From Candidatus Nitrosopumilus sp. SW (GTDB lineage: Archaea > Thermoproteota > Nitrososphaeria > Nitrososphaerales > Nitrosopumilaceae), in assembly GCF_006740685.1 (NCBI RefSeq), contig NZ_CP035425.1, forward strand, positions 1,031,687-1,095,686: a stretch of 64,000 nt of DNA. The letters are read 5' to 3'. Below, in pieces: positions 25,260 through 33,518 of the stretch (within the stretch, counting starts at the first letter, position 1; each line of letters begins with the position of its first letter). The notes under the pieces were generated by a model. That model had not been told where the DNA came from, did not search any database, and was given only the letters and a program-made list of their open reading frames with translations. The position numbers and the translations under genes are program-made.

Positions 25260-26801
25260 TTATTCTCTAGCTACCTGAATGTATTCTCCAGGATTTTTGC
25301 CTCTTCCTTCAGGCAAATTTGTTATTCCTCCATTCAAACTTTGAGTAACTATTCCTTTGCTAGCCAAAACTTGTGCAGTCATAAGTGATGTATTTCCTGC
25401 CATACAGACTAGTAGTGATTTGCCTTTGGAACCTTCTAGCTCTTTGCTAAGTTCTTCAGGAACTTGTTGTGTTGATAATAGATTGTTAATGGTAGATGCT
25501 TTTGGTACAGTAATTTTTGATTTGTCAACGCCTAATGATTTTGCAATGATTTCAATTCCTTCTTCTTTAGGTGTGTATTGTGTGTGCACCCAAATGATAT
25601 TGTCGTACTCGTCTGCAACAGCAGCTGCATCTTCTACTGATATTTTCATTGGAGGTTTATCTTGAGAGATTTGTTCAAAGTTCTTTCTGTATTTTTCAAT
25701 TCCATCAGCAATCATGACTACTGCTTTTTTGATTTCTCCCTTGTATGCCATCTCTAGTGCTGCATAAAGCTCTAATGCACTGCTTTCACCAATGTCGTGT
25801 CCTTTGTCTACCATAAACTTGAGAAGGAATTTTACATTCTCAAAATCAATCTCATGCTCTGTATATGCTTCAGGATTGTACAATGTCAAGCCTTCAGCCT
25901 TGGATTTTGTTCTAATTCCTGCAACATCTTGGCCTAATGGTGGGAAAACAACATGAACTGCTTTTTTGTTGTATTTCTCAGACATGTATTTGCTCAGACC
26001 ACCTGACGTGCCTCCTGTCCCAAATGAACAAAATAATGCATAATCTTCTAATGAATCGCCATTTTCGTGCAATTGCTGATCAATTTCAGGTGCAGTGACT
26101 GTATTGTGAATATCGATGTTTAATTCATTATCATATTGTTTTGGACAAAACATATTGTAAATCTCTGCAAGGAATCTTGCCAAATTAATGATGTCTTGTT
26201 TTGCTAGCAGTGCTTCTATTTCTTCAAGATTCTTGTCAAACACTTGAGGATCAAATCCCATCTCTGTTAATTGTGAGCGAATGTTTGCAGCTGTTGCCTT
26301 TGCGGCCATTTCATCTGCTTTGTTCTCCATTCCCGGAGCTGGACAAATGTCCATGTCTAAATCCATAATCTTGATATTTTCATTTCTTAATTCTTTGAAT
26401 ACGCCTTCTTGTAATTTTCTTGAAACAAGTGCAACTACAGTTACTCCCAGTTTTGATAAGAGACCTAATGCAATTCCAAAATTGCCTGACGTTGCTTCGA
26501 TGACAATGCGTTTGCCGTTGCATTTGCCAGACTTGATTGCCTCATGAATTATGTGTGATGCTGCTCTTACCTTGATGGAGCCACTAAGTAACTCTGAATC
26601 AAACTTTCCATAAATTTTGAAATCTTTGTCATCTAGATTTAGTTTGTAGACACTTTTGGCACACTCTTTCAAATCTTGTGTTAGGTCTACTAGCGGTGTT
26701 GCATTTACAATCTTGTCTCCTTCTTTGTGTGGAATTTTATTCCATACTTCTTCTTCAAATTTTTGCAACAGTGCAGGATCGTAATTTTGATTTTCTGACA
26801 A
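25260..26801 (-). CDS. PLP-dependent cysteine synthase-like enzyme fused to a rhodanese domain
   Basis: 513 residues. The N-terminal ~380 form a fold-type II PLP enzyme: SGSIKVRA with the likely Schiff-base K77, TSGNFG (104-109) and GTGGTSGG for cofactor phosphate. A helical insertion (about 150-220, NKADEMAAKATAANIRSQL...) is unusual for cysteine synthases. The C-terminal ~125 are rhodanese-like, with the active-site loop CMAGNTS (C466) and LNGGITNLP. The pairing suggests direct transfer of sulfane sulfur to or from the PLP site, as in sulfur assimilation or cysteine formation (inference). The substrate could equally be serine, O-phosphoserine or O-acetylserine. Confidence 0.82.
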   Translation of the reverse strand: MSENQNYDPALLQKFEEEVWNKIPHKEGDKIVNATPLVDLTQDLKECAKSVYKLNLDDKDFKIYGKFDSELLSGSIKVRAASHIIHEAIKSGKCNGKRIVIEATSGNFGIALGLLSKLGVTVVALVSRKLQEGVFKELRNENIKIMDLDMDICPAPGMENKADEMAAKATAANIRSQLTEMGFDPQVFDKNLEEIEALLAKQDIINLARFLAEIYNMFCPKQYDNELNIDIHNTVTAPEIDQQLHENGDSLEDYALFCSFGTGGTSGGLSKYMSEKYNKKAVHVVFPPLGQDVAGIRTKSKAEGLTLYNPEAYTEHEIDFENVKFLLKFMVDKGHDIGESSALELYAALEMAYKGEIKKAVVMIADGIEKYRKNFEQISQDKPPMKISVEDAAAVADEYDNIIWVHTQYTPKEEGIEIIAKSLGVDKSKITVPKASTINNLLSTQQVPEELSKELEGSKGKSLLVCMAGNTSLMTAQVLASKGIVTQSLNGGITNLPEGRGKNPGEYIQVARE

Positions 26802-26860
26802 TTTCCAAAATCCTCTGTTTTTCTCTCAATAAAATATCTATAGAAAATTAGTTCAGCCTA

Positions 26861-28423
26861 TTAGATATCTAAAATCTTGATGACCTTGTTTGGGATATCT
26901 CTAAGACGGCTTACTGCCATAGTTTTTTCATATCCTAAATGTCTTAGATTGTTTGCAATAGTTGTTGCTCTAACTGTATTTGGCCCAAGACCCAAGGCTG
27001 CCATACTAATTCCCAATCCTTTCAATGACTTTGTCATGTTTCTGACTGCATCAGGATCTGATGGTTCCCCGTCAGTTAATGTCAAGAAAATATCAGGTCT
27101 CTTTGATTGTAAAATTGGAAACATCTTATCATATACTTCTGCTAGGGGAGTTGAGCCATTAGCTACGATTTGAGCTAATCTCTTTGCAGTGACATTATTC
27201 CATTTCATGTTGTCTGGTTTGATAGACCAGCATACTACTGATCTGTTCTCTGTACTAAATGCATAGACTGCAAATTTTACTTTGAGATATGCTAATACTT
27301 CACAAAGAGCAAGTGTTGCTTTTTTGTATTCAATTGCATCTGAAGAAATACTAGATGAATGATCTAACAGAATGACAATTTTGGTTTTGATTGATTTTTT
27401 TATGTCTGTAAGAAATGGCTTGTTTCCTTCAATGTAGTTTTCCTCATCAAATTCATCACCTGAACTTAGATGTTGTTCTTTCCAACCTGTTTTCCATTCT
27501 TTGAATTTTGTTTTTAATCCGTTTATCAAACTCATGTCATAGATTGTTGTTTCATCCACATTTCGTGTTGATGGTATCTGAATTCCTATGGCTTCAGGCA
27601 TCAGTCCCTTGTTTTCTGTCTTTTTGTCCTCATCTAACAAAACATTGTACTCATCAATTACATTGTCTCCTTTCAATATTGCAGCAGGATCTACATCACC
27701 AAAGTCGTCTTCCTTGTTTTTAGAAACTATCTTCAAAACTCTTAGGAGTTCTTCTTCAGACAATGGCATTCCTGCTTTCATAAATGGCAGTGATACTGGA
27801 ATTGTTAGAAGAGAATCAATTTCTAAAATCTTGATAATTTCACTGACGTTTTTTTCAAGCCATTCTGTATCGTGGTTTTCTTCTATTGCTTTGGTTACCA
27901 TTTTTTTGGCAAACGCATCTGCTTTTCTTATTCTCTCAAAGTGGCTTGATTGAACTTCTCCTTTTATTGCGCCAAACATAAAGTACTGATAAAACGCCTC
28001 AACTAGCCTTGCTTTTCCATAAATTGTGTGCAACTGGGGCCTTGAAACAAGCATGTAGGCATAATTGAAGATAATCTCGTTATCCATTCCTCTCCAAATC
28101 TTTCTGCCTAACTCTTCGATACGTCTTGTTTCCATTGTGTTTAGAATAAAACCAAATGCGTGATCATTGCTGAGTATTTTCTTGCAAAACTTTATTCTCA
28201 TTGCCTCATACCATAATGAAGTTCTGAATTGTCTGTACTTTTGAAAATCACTCCCGATTCTTTTTTCTAATGGCGTTAAGATTACCTTGTTTTCTTTTAG
28301 TCTTGTTTTTGTCTCAACCTTATCTGAAATCTCTACAATTATGTTGTCTCTTTCAGACCATCTTCTAACAAGAAATGTGGCAATCTCTACTAGTGATTCG
28401 TTTTGAAGTTTGACTGATTGCAT
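26861..28423 (-). CDS. VWA-domain (CoxE/NorD-like) partner of a MoxR AAA ATPase
   Basis: 520 residues. The C-terminal third is a von Willebrand A domain with a full MIDAS: DHSSSIS, the conserved Thr in NGSTPLAEV, and TLTDGEPSD. The N-terminal two thirds are helical, without known domain. The gene begins directly after the stop of the MoxR gene, the standard MoxR-VWA pairing; such pairs insert metals or remodel protein complexes as chaperones. The client here is unknown; copper enzymes are one possibility in this organism (inference). Confidence 0.85.
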   Translation of the reverse strand: MQSVKLQNESLVEIATFLVRRWSERDNIIVEISDKVETKTRLKENKVILTPLEKRIGSDFQKYRQFRTSLWYEAMRIKFCKKILSNDHAFGFILNTMETRRIEELGRKIWRGMDNEIIFNYAYMLVSRPQLHTIYGKARLVEAFYQYFMFGAIKGEVQSSHFERIRKADAFAKKMVTKAIEENHDTEWLEKNVSEIIKILEIDSLLTIPVSLPFMKAGMPLSEEELLRVLKIVSKNKEDDFGDVDPAAILKGDNVIDEYNVLLDEDKKTENKGLMPEAIGIQIPSTRNVDETTIYDMSLINGLKTKFKEWKTGWKEQHLSSGDEFDEENYIEGNKPFLTDIKKSIKTKIVILLDHSSSISSDAIEYKKATLALCEVLAYLKVKFAVYAFSTENRSVVCWSIKPDNMKWNNVTAKRLAQIVANGSTPLAEVYDKMFPILQSKRPDIFLTLTDGEPSDPDAVRNMTKSLKGLGISMAALGLGPNTVRATTIANNLRHLGYEKTMAVSRLRDIPNKVIKILDI

Positions 28424-29218
28424 TTAGTTTCCAAACATTGAGGTAATGATGTCACTTACTTTTTGATACTCTATGTCTCCCCATTGTGTGTACACATTTC
28501 CAAAAACAAAATTGGCAGCTTCCTTTGCAGCCATTCCTCCATCTAACAATTTTGCAAAAGCAATTGTCTCCCTTAGACTTGGCGAATAAAACAACTCTTC
28601 AACTGCTGCTGCTTGTCTTAGTGTATTTGCTAGTTTGATTGCCTGAACTATCTCTGACTCGTGTTCTCCAGATACGTGTTTTTTTACAATCTCCAACTCT
28701 ACTTCTTCAGGAGGATACTCTAATCTGATTCGAACTGGGAATCTGCTTAATAATTGTGGAGGTAATTCCTTTGTTCCACTGTGAGTTAATGGGTTAATTG
28801 TTGCAATGACAAACCAGTCATCTTTTGCTTTGACTACTTCGCCAGTTGCTTCTTTTAATGCAATTTGTCTTCTGTCATCTAGTGCTTCATCTAGTCTGAG
28901 CAAAACATCTGCTTCAGCAGAATTGATCTCATCAAGGTACAGCATACTTCCTTCTCTCATTGACTTTATCAAAACTCCTTCTTCAAAACTCACAGTTCCA
29001 TCAGTGAGTGTTTTGGTTCCAACTAGATGGCTCTCTCTTGTTCTGAGACTAAAGTTGATTGATTCAAGGTTGATTCCTTTGCTCTTTGCAAAATCTCTTA
29101 CTAGTGATGTCTTACCTGTGCCCTTTGGTCCTATGATTAGCACAAAAAGTCCTGCATCATATGCCTTGTTGAGAGTTTGAATTGAATTATTCCAATCTAG
29201 ATACTGAACTTCTTCCAA
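28424..29218 (-). CDS. MoxR-family AAA+ ATPase
   Basis: 264 residues. Walker A GPKGTGKTS, Walker B MLYLDEINSA, sensor 1 IATINP, and the arginine-finger segment PPQLLSRFPVRI follow in order. It resembles NorQ/CbbQ-type MoxR proteins. Start at 29218, immediately upstream of the VWA gene, with which it forms a two-gene unit. Confidence 0.9.
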   Translation of the reverse strand: MEEVQYLDWNNSIQTLNKAYDAGLFVLIIGPKGTGKTSLVRDFAKSKGINLESINFSLRTRESHLVGTKTLTDGTVSFEEGVLIKSMREGSMLYLDEINSAEADVLLRLDEALDDRRQIALKEATGEVVKAKDDWFVIATINPLTHSGTKELPPQLLSRFPVRIRLEYPPEEVELEIVKKHVSGEHESEIVQAIKLANTLRQAAAVEELFYSPSLRETIAFAKLLDGGMAAKEAANFVFGNVYTQWGDIEYQKVSDIITSMFGN

Positions 29219-29258
29219 AGTACGTTTTCATTGATTTTGACAATATTTATTGTTAGAT

Positions 29259-30716
29259 CTATTTTCCAAATGCTTCTACTTTTGCAAAAGATGCATCGAG
29301 TCTTTGATGGAGTGTTTTGTTCCATTCATCAAAACCAGATGGGTCTTTTGGATATTTTTCATAATGCTCTACTAGCCATTGGTTTTCTTTTGATGTGTAT
29401 CTTAATCCGTCTGCAACTGTCTTGTTCATTGCACCTCTGATAATCATTCCAATCTTTCCTAATCCTGAAAAGTCTGGGTGTTCACCTTTACTGATGGATT
29501 CAACATCCATGTTTCCCAAAAAGTGTTTCATACCATAACTGATTTGCTCGTTTGTCATTTGTTGAACTAGTCTTCTAAACAATTCTAGACCTGCAGTCTT
29601 GTAACCATACTCTTTAATGAAATCTAAATTGTATTGCCATAGACTTGCTTCTGAAAAGTCATTTGCTTCAAGTGCTTGTGCAACATTGTTTCCTAGAATT
29701 GTTCCTGCAATCAATGCTGGACCGATTCCTCCTGCATCAATTGGTTTTGGCATCCATGCAGAATCTCCAACCATCATGTATCCGGCAGAAACCATACAAT
29801 CGTTTTGTCTTCTAACTGAAACTTGGAAAATTCCTGAATTGTTGTTAATGTCTTCAGGGTCTTGTGAAAGTTTTGGATTTTTAATTACAGTGTTTCTGTT
29901 CAAGTATTCTTTCATCAAAGATTCAACATTGTCTTTTTTGCCTAATCGTTTGTTTCTTCTTTCTAAAAGTGATTTTTCAACACCTAGACCGATGTTTACT
30001 TTGTTTTCTGCTTTAGGAAATACCCATCCGTATCCGCCTGGAGCAATGTCTTGGTCTAAATGAATAATACAATAATCTGGATCAAACTCTGTTAGATCTT
30101 TTTGTCCTGGTTCAAAATACATAATGTATCTGCCAGTTGATTCCAAGTCTCGTCTGTCGATTCTCTTTTCTACTTTGGTAGAGTTCTTCAGTCCGCTTCT
30201 AAGCATGGATGCGACACCTGTAGCATCAATGACAATTTTTGCTGTCTTCTTAAATGGCTCATTTGTCTTGCTGTCTGTTCCCTGAACTCCTACAACTTGC
30301 TGACCTTCGTAAATTAGACCTGAAAGATTTTTTTCAAACTCAAACTCGATTCCCATTTTTTTACATCTTTCATTTTGAATCTCTGGTAACTTTTGACGAT
30401 TCAACATGTATCCTGCACCATCAAATGGAATTGCAGTTTCTTTATCTGGAGAAAATGCCATTACACCTTTTACATCATGTTCGATTTCTGGTCTGGTCCA
30501 TTGAACCTTGATTCTCTCTGACATATAGTCAACTGCTTCTTTAGAGCATGCATCTCCACAGACCCAGCCAGACAATGACTTTCTACCTGGTAATGATGCA
30601 GAGTTTCTGTCAACGACTAGAATCTTTGCGTTCTGATTTGTATAATGAGAAATAGCTTGAGCTGTAATTGTACCTGCAAGGCCTCCACCTGCGACTATAA
30701 CATCGTAATCTGCCAC
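29259..30716 (-). CDS. Geranylgeranyl reductase family FAD flavoprotein
   Basis: 485 residues. N-terminal FAD-binding Rossmann motif DVIVAGGGLAG, then GDSAWMPKPIDAGGIGPALIAG, the second FAD motif of the geranylgeranyl reductase family. In archaea the family saturates the isoprenoid chains of ether lipids or of menaquinone. ~485 residues is longer than the ~400 of typical GGGP reductases because of a C-terminal extension. TATTTAAAATAA about 25 nt upstream of the start is a promoter candidate. The exact prenyl substrate is not determined. Confidence 0.85.
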   Translation of the reverse strand: MADYDVIVAGGGLAGTITAQAISHYTNQNAKILVVDRNSASLPGRKSLSGWVCGDACSKEAVDYMSERIKVQWTRPEIEHDVKGVMAFSPDKETAIPFDGAGYMLNRQKLPEIQNERCKKMGIEFEFEKNLSGLIYEGQQVVGVQGTDSKTNEPFKKTAKIVIDATGVASMLRSGLKNSTKVEKRIDRRDLESTGRYIMYFEPGQKDLTEFDPDYCIIHLDQDIAPGGYGWVFPKAENKVNIGLGVEKSLLERRNKRLGKKDNVESLMKEYLNRNTVIKNPKLSQDPEDINNNSGIFQVSVRRQNDCMVSAGYMMVGDSAWMPKPIDAGGIGPALIAGTILGNNVAQALEANDFSEASLWQYNLDFIKEYGYKTAGLELFRRLVQQMTNEQISYGMKHFLGNMDVESISKGEHPDFSGLGKIGMIIRGAMNKTVADGLRYTSKENQWLVEHYEKYPKDPSGFDEWNKTLHQRLDASFAKVEAFGK

Positions 30717-30805
30717 GATAAGGGGTTTGCCTGTCCGTATTTAAAATAATACCATGAAATTGTCTAAGGAATAGTATGTTTTTGGTAAATTGATCGATTC
30801 AAAAT

Positions 30806-30884
30806 TTGGGGTCGGTTCGTCGCGGCGTCTTCAAAGCTTTCGCTCAGACTGGAGCGGCTGTTATCTCCTCATTCCCAACTGATA
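30806..30884 (-). ncRNA. Candidate small structured RNA (GC-rich island)
   Basis: This stretch is far richer in G+C than the surrounding AT-rich DNA and contains no plausible gene. On the minus strand it has a hairpin AGC-GAAA-GCT with a GNRA tetraloop, extended by GTCT/AGAC across an asymmetric loop containing CTGA and TTGA, reminiscent of a kink-turn, and the ends can pair (TTGGG with CCCAA). Minus orientation is favoured by the GAAA loop. It lies downstream of the S3Ae/DUF54 operon. Not matched to a known RNA family; could be a C/D-box-like guide. Confidence 0.35.
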
Positions 30885-30906
30885 ATGTGATTTTATTCTA
30901 TTTAAT

Positions 30907-31332
30907 CTAGTTGGCAATTTGAAAAATTTCTGTAAATGTTTTGATGGTATCTTTTTTGTTGTATACTGGTGTGTGGATTTTTAATTTGATCGTGTCTTTT
31001 TCACTTAGTGTGACATTGCCTTTTACTAATTCCTGTTTGTCTAATCTCATGTGAAATCTTGAATCAACTGTCCTCTCTTCAATCTCGTCGATTAACTCCT
31101 CAACCTGCTCTGGTGGCAGCAACTCTACTAGTTTTTTTAGAAAATTTAGAGCCTGTTTTTTGACAATTTTTGCATAAAGTAAAAGAATCGGATTATCATA
31201 GTGACCTGTAGTTTCATTAACTGTAAAATCCTCTTCCTTTAGTTCTAGTATCTCAAAGGATTGGAAAATTTTTGAAATGTCTTCAGTTGCATGAACTATG
31301 GCATCAATTGTAATCTCTATCTTATCATTCAT
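30907..31332 (-). CDS. DUF54/PF01877-type RNA-binding protein
   Basis: 141 residues. AIVHATEDISKIFQSFE, ETTGHYDNPILLLYAKI and FHMRLDKQELVKG follow the pattern of the archaeal RNA-binding family COG1325 (once annotated as exosome subunit, L5-like fold). It is the last gene of the S15-S3Ae operon, 26 nt after S3Ae, which fits a role in RNA or ribosome metabolism. Confidence 0.78.
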   Translation of the reverse strand: MNDKIEITIDAIVHATEDISKIFQSFEILELKEEDFTVNETTGHYDNPILLLYAKIVKKQALNFLKKLVELLPPEQVEELIDEIEERTVDSRFHMRLDKQELVKGNVTLSEKDTIKLKIHTPVYNKKDTIKTFTEIFQIAN

Positions 31333-31358
31333 GATTGTACTAGGATATGATTAATTGA

Positions 31359-31970
31359 TTATGCTTCAAGCAAAACTGTTTCTTTCTCAGCAGTTCTGAT
31401 GAGTTTGACTTTCTCAAGACCTACATGTCTTACTCTGATGACTTTTTTGAATGCAGCCATAATGTCTGAGTTAATCTTACTGTAACATGTTGCTTGAACA
31501 AATTGCTCAATTGTCATTTCTGGAACTTGTTTGTTAATTACATCTCTTGCAATTAATCGAAGTGCGTGCTTTCTAGATGTGTTAAGTTGTCTGTGGGTCA
31601 AAGCAATTACTTTGATTCTAAAGATGTATCCATCTTTTGTTTTGACATCAATAATGAAATTAATTTTTGATGAACCACGTCTTACTAGACTGCGCAAAAA
31701 TTCTTTTGAATATTCATATCTCTTGAAGATTGTTGATGCTTTGTCTCCATCAACTTTGTCAACTTGGAAATAGATCTTGTATTGGTGTTGTGAAGGATCT
31801 CCTTTTAGAATATCATAAAGTGTAACCTCTAAAACTCTGCCAGATGCATTTTCATCATCTGTAATTGGTACATATCCAATTGGTACGTTGTTAAATGAAT
31901 CTGGAGCATTTACAGTAATCCAGCGTTTTTCTCGCCACTTGTCCTTTACTCTACCTTTTCTACGTGCCAA
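31359..31970 (-). CDS. rps3ae: Ribosomal protein S3Ae (eS1)
   Basis: 203 residues. KWREKRWITVNAPDSFN near the N terminus and GRVLEVTLYDIL are typical for S1e/S3Ae, a small-subunit platform protein found in archaea and eukaryotes but not bacteria. It follows serS after 40 nt on the same strand. Confidence 0.95.
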   Translation of the reverse strand: MARRKGRVKDKWREKRWITVNAPDSFNNVPIGYVPITDDENASGRVLEVTLYDILKGDPSQHQYKIYFQVDKVDGDKASTIFKRYEYSKEFLRSLVRRGSSKINFIIDVKTKDGYIFRIKVIALTHRQLNTSRKHALRLIARDVINKQVPEMTIEQFVQATCYSKINSDIMAAFKKVIRVRHVGLEKVKLIRTAEKETVLLEA

Positions 31971-32010
31971 TTATTATCGACCTTCAAACCCAAAATATAA
32001 GGGTATGTCA

Positions 32011-33276
32011 CTAGATCTCTTTCTGGTTTCCCATATAGCTCTGTAAAACCTGAGGGATTTTGATATGGCCGTCTTTTGTCTGGAAATTCTCCATAATTGA
32101 GACCAATACTCTGGTAGTAGCTACTAGTGTGCTGTTTAGCGTGTGCAGATACTGCGTGTCTTCATTTGTTTTGTCCCTGAATCTGATCTTTAGTCTTCTT
32201 GCTTGGTAGTCCAAACAGTTTGAGCATGATACTATTTCTCTGTAGGAATTTTGTCCTGCCATCCATGCCTCAATATCATATGTCTTGGCTGAAATCTTTC
32301 CCATGTCTCCAGTTGACAACAACATGACTCTGTGCGGAATTTCTAATTTCTGATAAAATTCTTCAGCTACTGCTAGCATCTTTTCATGCTCTTTCCAAGA
32401 ATCTTCTGGTCTTGCAAAAACAAACTGCTCAATCTTGTCAAACTGGTGTACTCTGAAAATTCCTTTTTGATCACGTCCATGTGCTCCTGCCTCTTTTCTA
32501 AAACATGGACTAACTCCTGCATATCTTATGGGGAGATCTTTTCCTTCTATGATCTCTTTTGAGTGCATTGCTGCCATTGCATGCTCTGATGTTCCAATCA
32601 TGTAGAGGTCTTCTTCTTCTACTTTGTAGATTACCTCCTCAAAATCATCTGCAATCACTGCACCTTCCATTGATGTGCGATTAATCATGTATGGGGGCTG
32701 AACAAGCGAATATTCTTTTTCTGTTAGAAAATCTAATGCAAAATGAATTAGTGATTGGTTTAGTCTTACTAGATCATTTTTGAGATAATAGAATCTTGCC
32801 CCTGCGACTTTGGCTGCCCTCTCTAAATCAACTAGATCCAAATTCTCAGATATGTCAATGTGATCATTTATCTTAAAATCAAACTGAGGAATCTCTCCCC
32901 ACTTTCTCATTTCTTTGTTGGCAGTTTCATCTGCTCCAACTGGAACTGACTCGTGAACCAAGTTTGGTATTGTTAATGCTAATTTGGAATACTTGTTTTC
33001 AATACTTTCTTGCTCTGATTCTAATTTTGCAAGTTCTGCTGAGACGTTTTTCATTTCTGCTAAAATTGATGACGTGTCTTCTCCTGCCTTTTTCTTTTGA
33101 GAAATCTCATTGCCTATCTCGTTTCTCCTTTTTTTGAATTCATCAGTCTTGATGATGAACTCCCTTCTCTTTTGGTCAGACTCGATTAATCCATCCAAGT
33201 CAAAATCTACTGCCCTTGCTTTGAGCATATCTCTGATAATCTGTGGCTTTTCTTTGAGCAGTTTGGGGTCTAGCAT
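32011..33276 (-). CDS. serS: Seryl-tRNA synthetase
   Basis: 421 residues, the common (bacterial/eukaryal type) SerRS. The N-terminal coiled-coil arm covers residues 1-110. Class II motif 2 is in SPCFRKEAGAHGRDQKGIFRVHQF and motif 3 in SCSNCLDYQARRLKIRF. Its ATG shares bases with the stop codon of pcc1 (TAATG), so translation is coupled. Confidence 0.96.
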   Translation of the reverse strand: MLDPKLLKEKPQIIRDMLKARAVDFDLDGLIESDQKRREFIIKTDEFKKRRNEIGNEISQKKKAGEDTSSILAEMKNVSAELAKLESEQESIENKYSKLALTIPNLVHESVPVGADETANKEMRKWGEIPQFDFKINDHIDISENLDLVDLERAAKVAGARFYYLKNDLVRLNQSLIHFALDFLTEKEYSLVQPPYMINRTSMEGAVIADDFEEVIYKVEEEDLYMIGTSEHAMAAMHSKEIIEGKDLPIRYAGVSPCFRKEAGAHGRDQKGIFRVHQFDKIEQFVFARPEDSWKEHEKMLAVAEEFYQKLEIPHRVMLLSTGDMGKISAKTYDIEAWMAGQNSYREIVSCSNCLDYQARRLKIRFRDKTNEDTQYLHTLNSTLVATTRVLVSIMENFQTKDGHIKIPQVLQSYMGNQKEI

Positions 33277-33518
33277 TATTCAATCACCTTTAGTGCGACC
33301 TGGATATGGTCCATCACTTCATCTATTGTCCCGATTAACTGTTTCATGTTCTTCTTACTTTCAAAATTAAAAACTAGTTTGTTATCAACATTTTCAACAT
33401 TAAGACTCAACCCTTCTGGAAAATCTACATTATCTGGTTCTAGTGCTTTTTTGACAGTTTCAGCCTTTTCTTTTGAAATGTTATTGAGAGCTATCTGCAC
33501 TTGACACGTTAACGACAT
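33276..33518 (-). CDS. pcc1: KEOPS subunit Pcc1
   Basis: 80 residues with the Pcc1 pattern: an N-terminal strand, helix KEKAETVKKALEPDN, strands LSLNVENVDNKLVFNFES, and the C-terminal helix IGTIDEVMDHIQVALKVIE. Pcc1 is the dimerising KEOPS subunit that binds Kae1 and tRNA. It sits 22 kb from kae1 and bud32 in this window. It overlaps the RecJ-like gene by 38 nt, longer than usual, and the serS start by 1 nt. Confidence 0.85.
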   Translation of the reverse strand: MSLTCQVQIALNNISKEKAETVKKALEPDNVDFPEGLSLNVENVDNKLVFNFESKKNMKQLIGTIDEVMDHIQVALKVIE

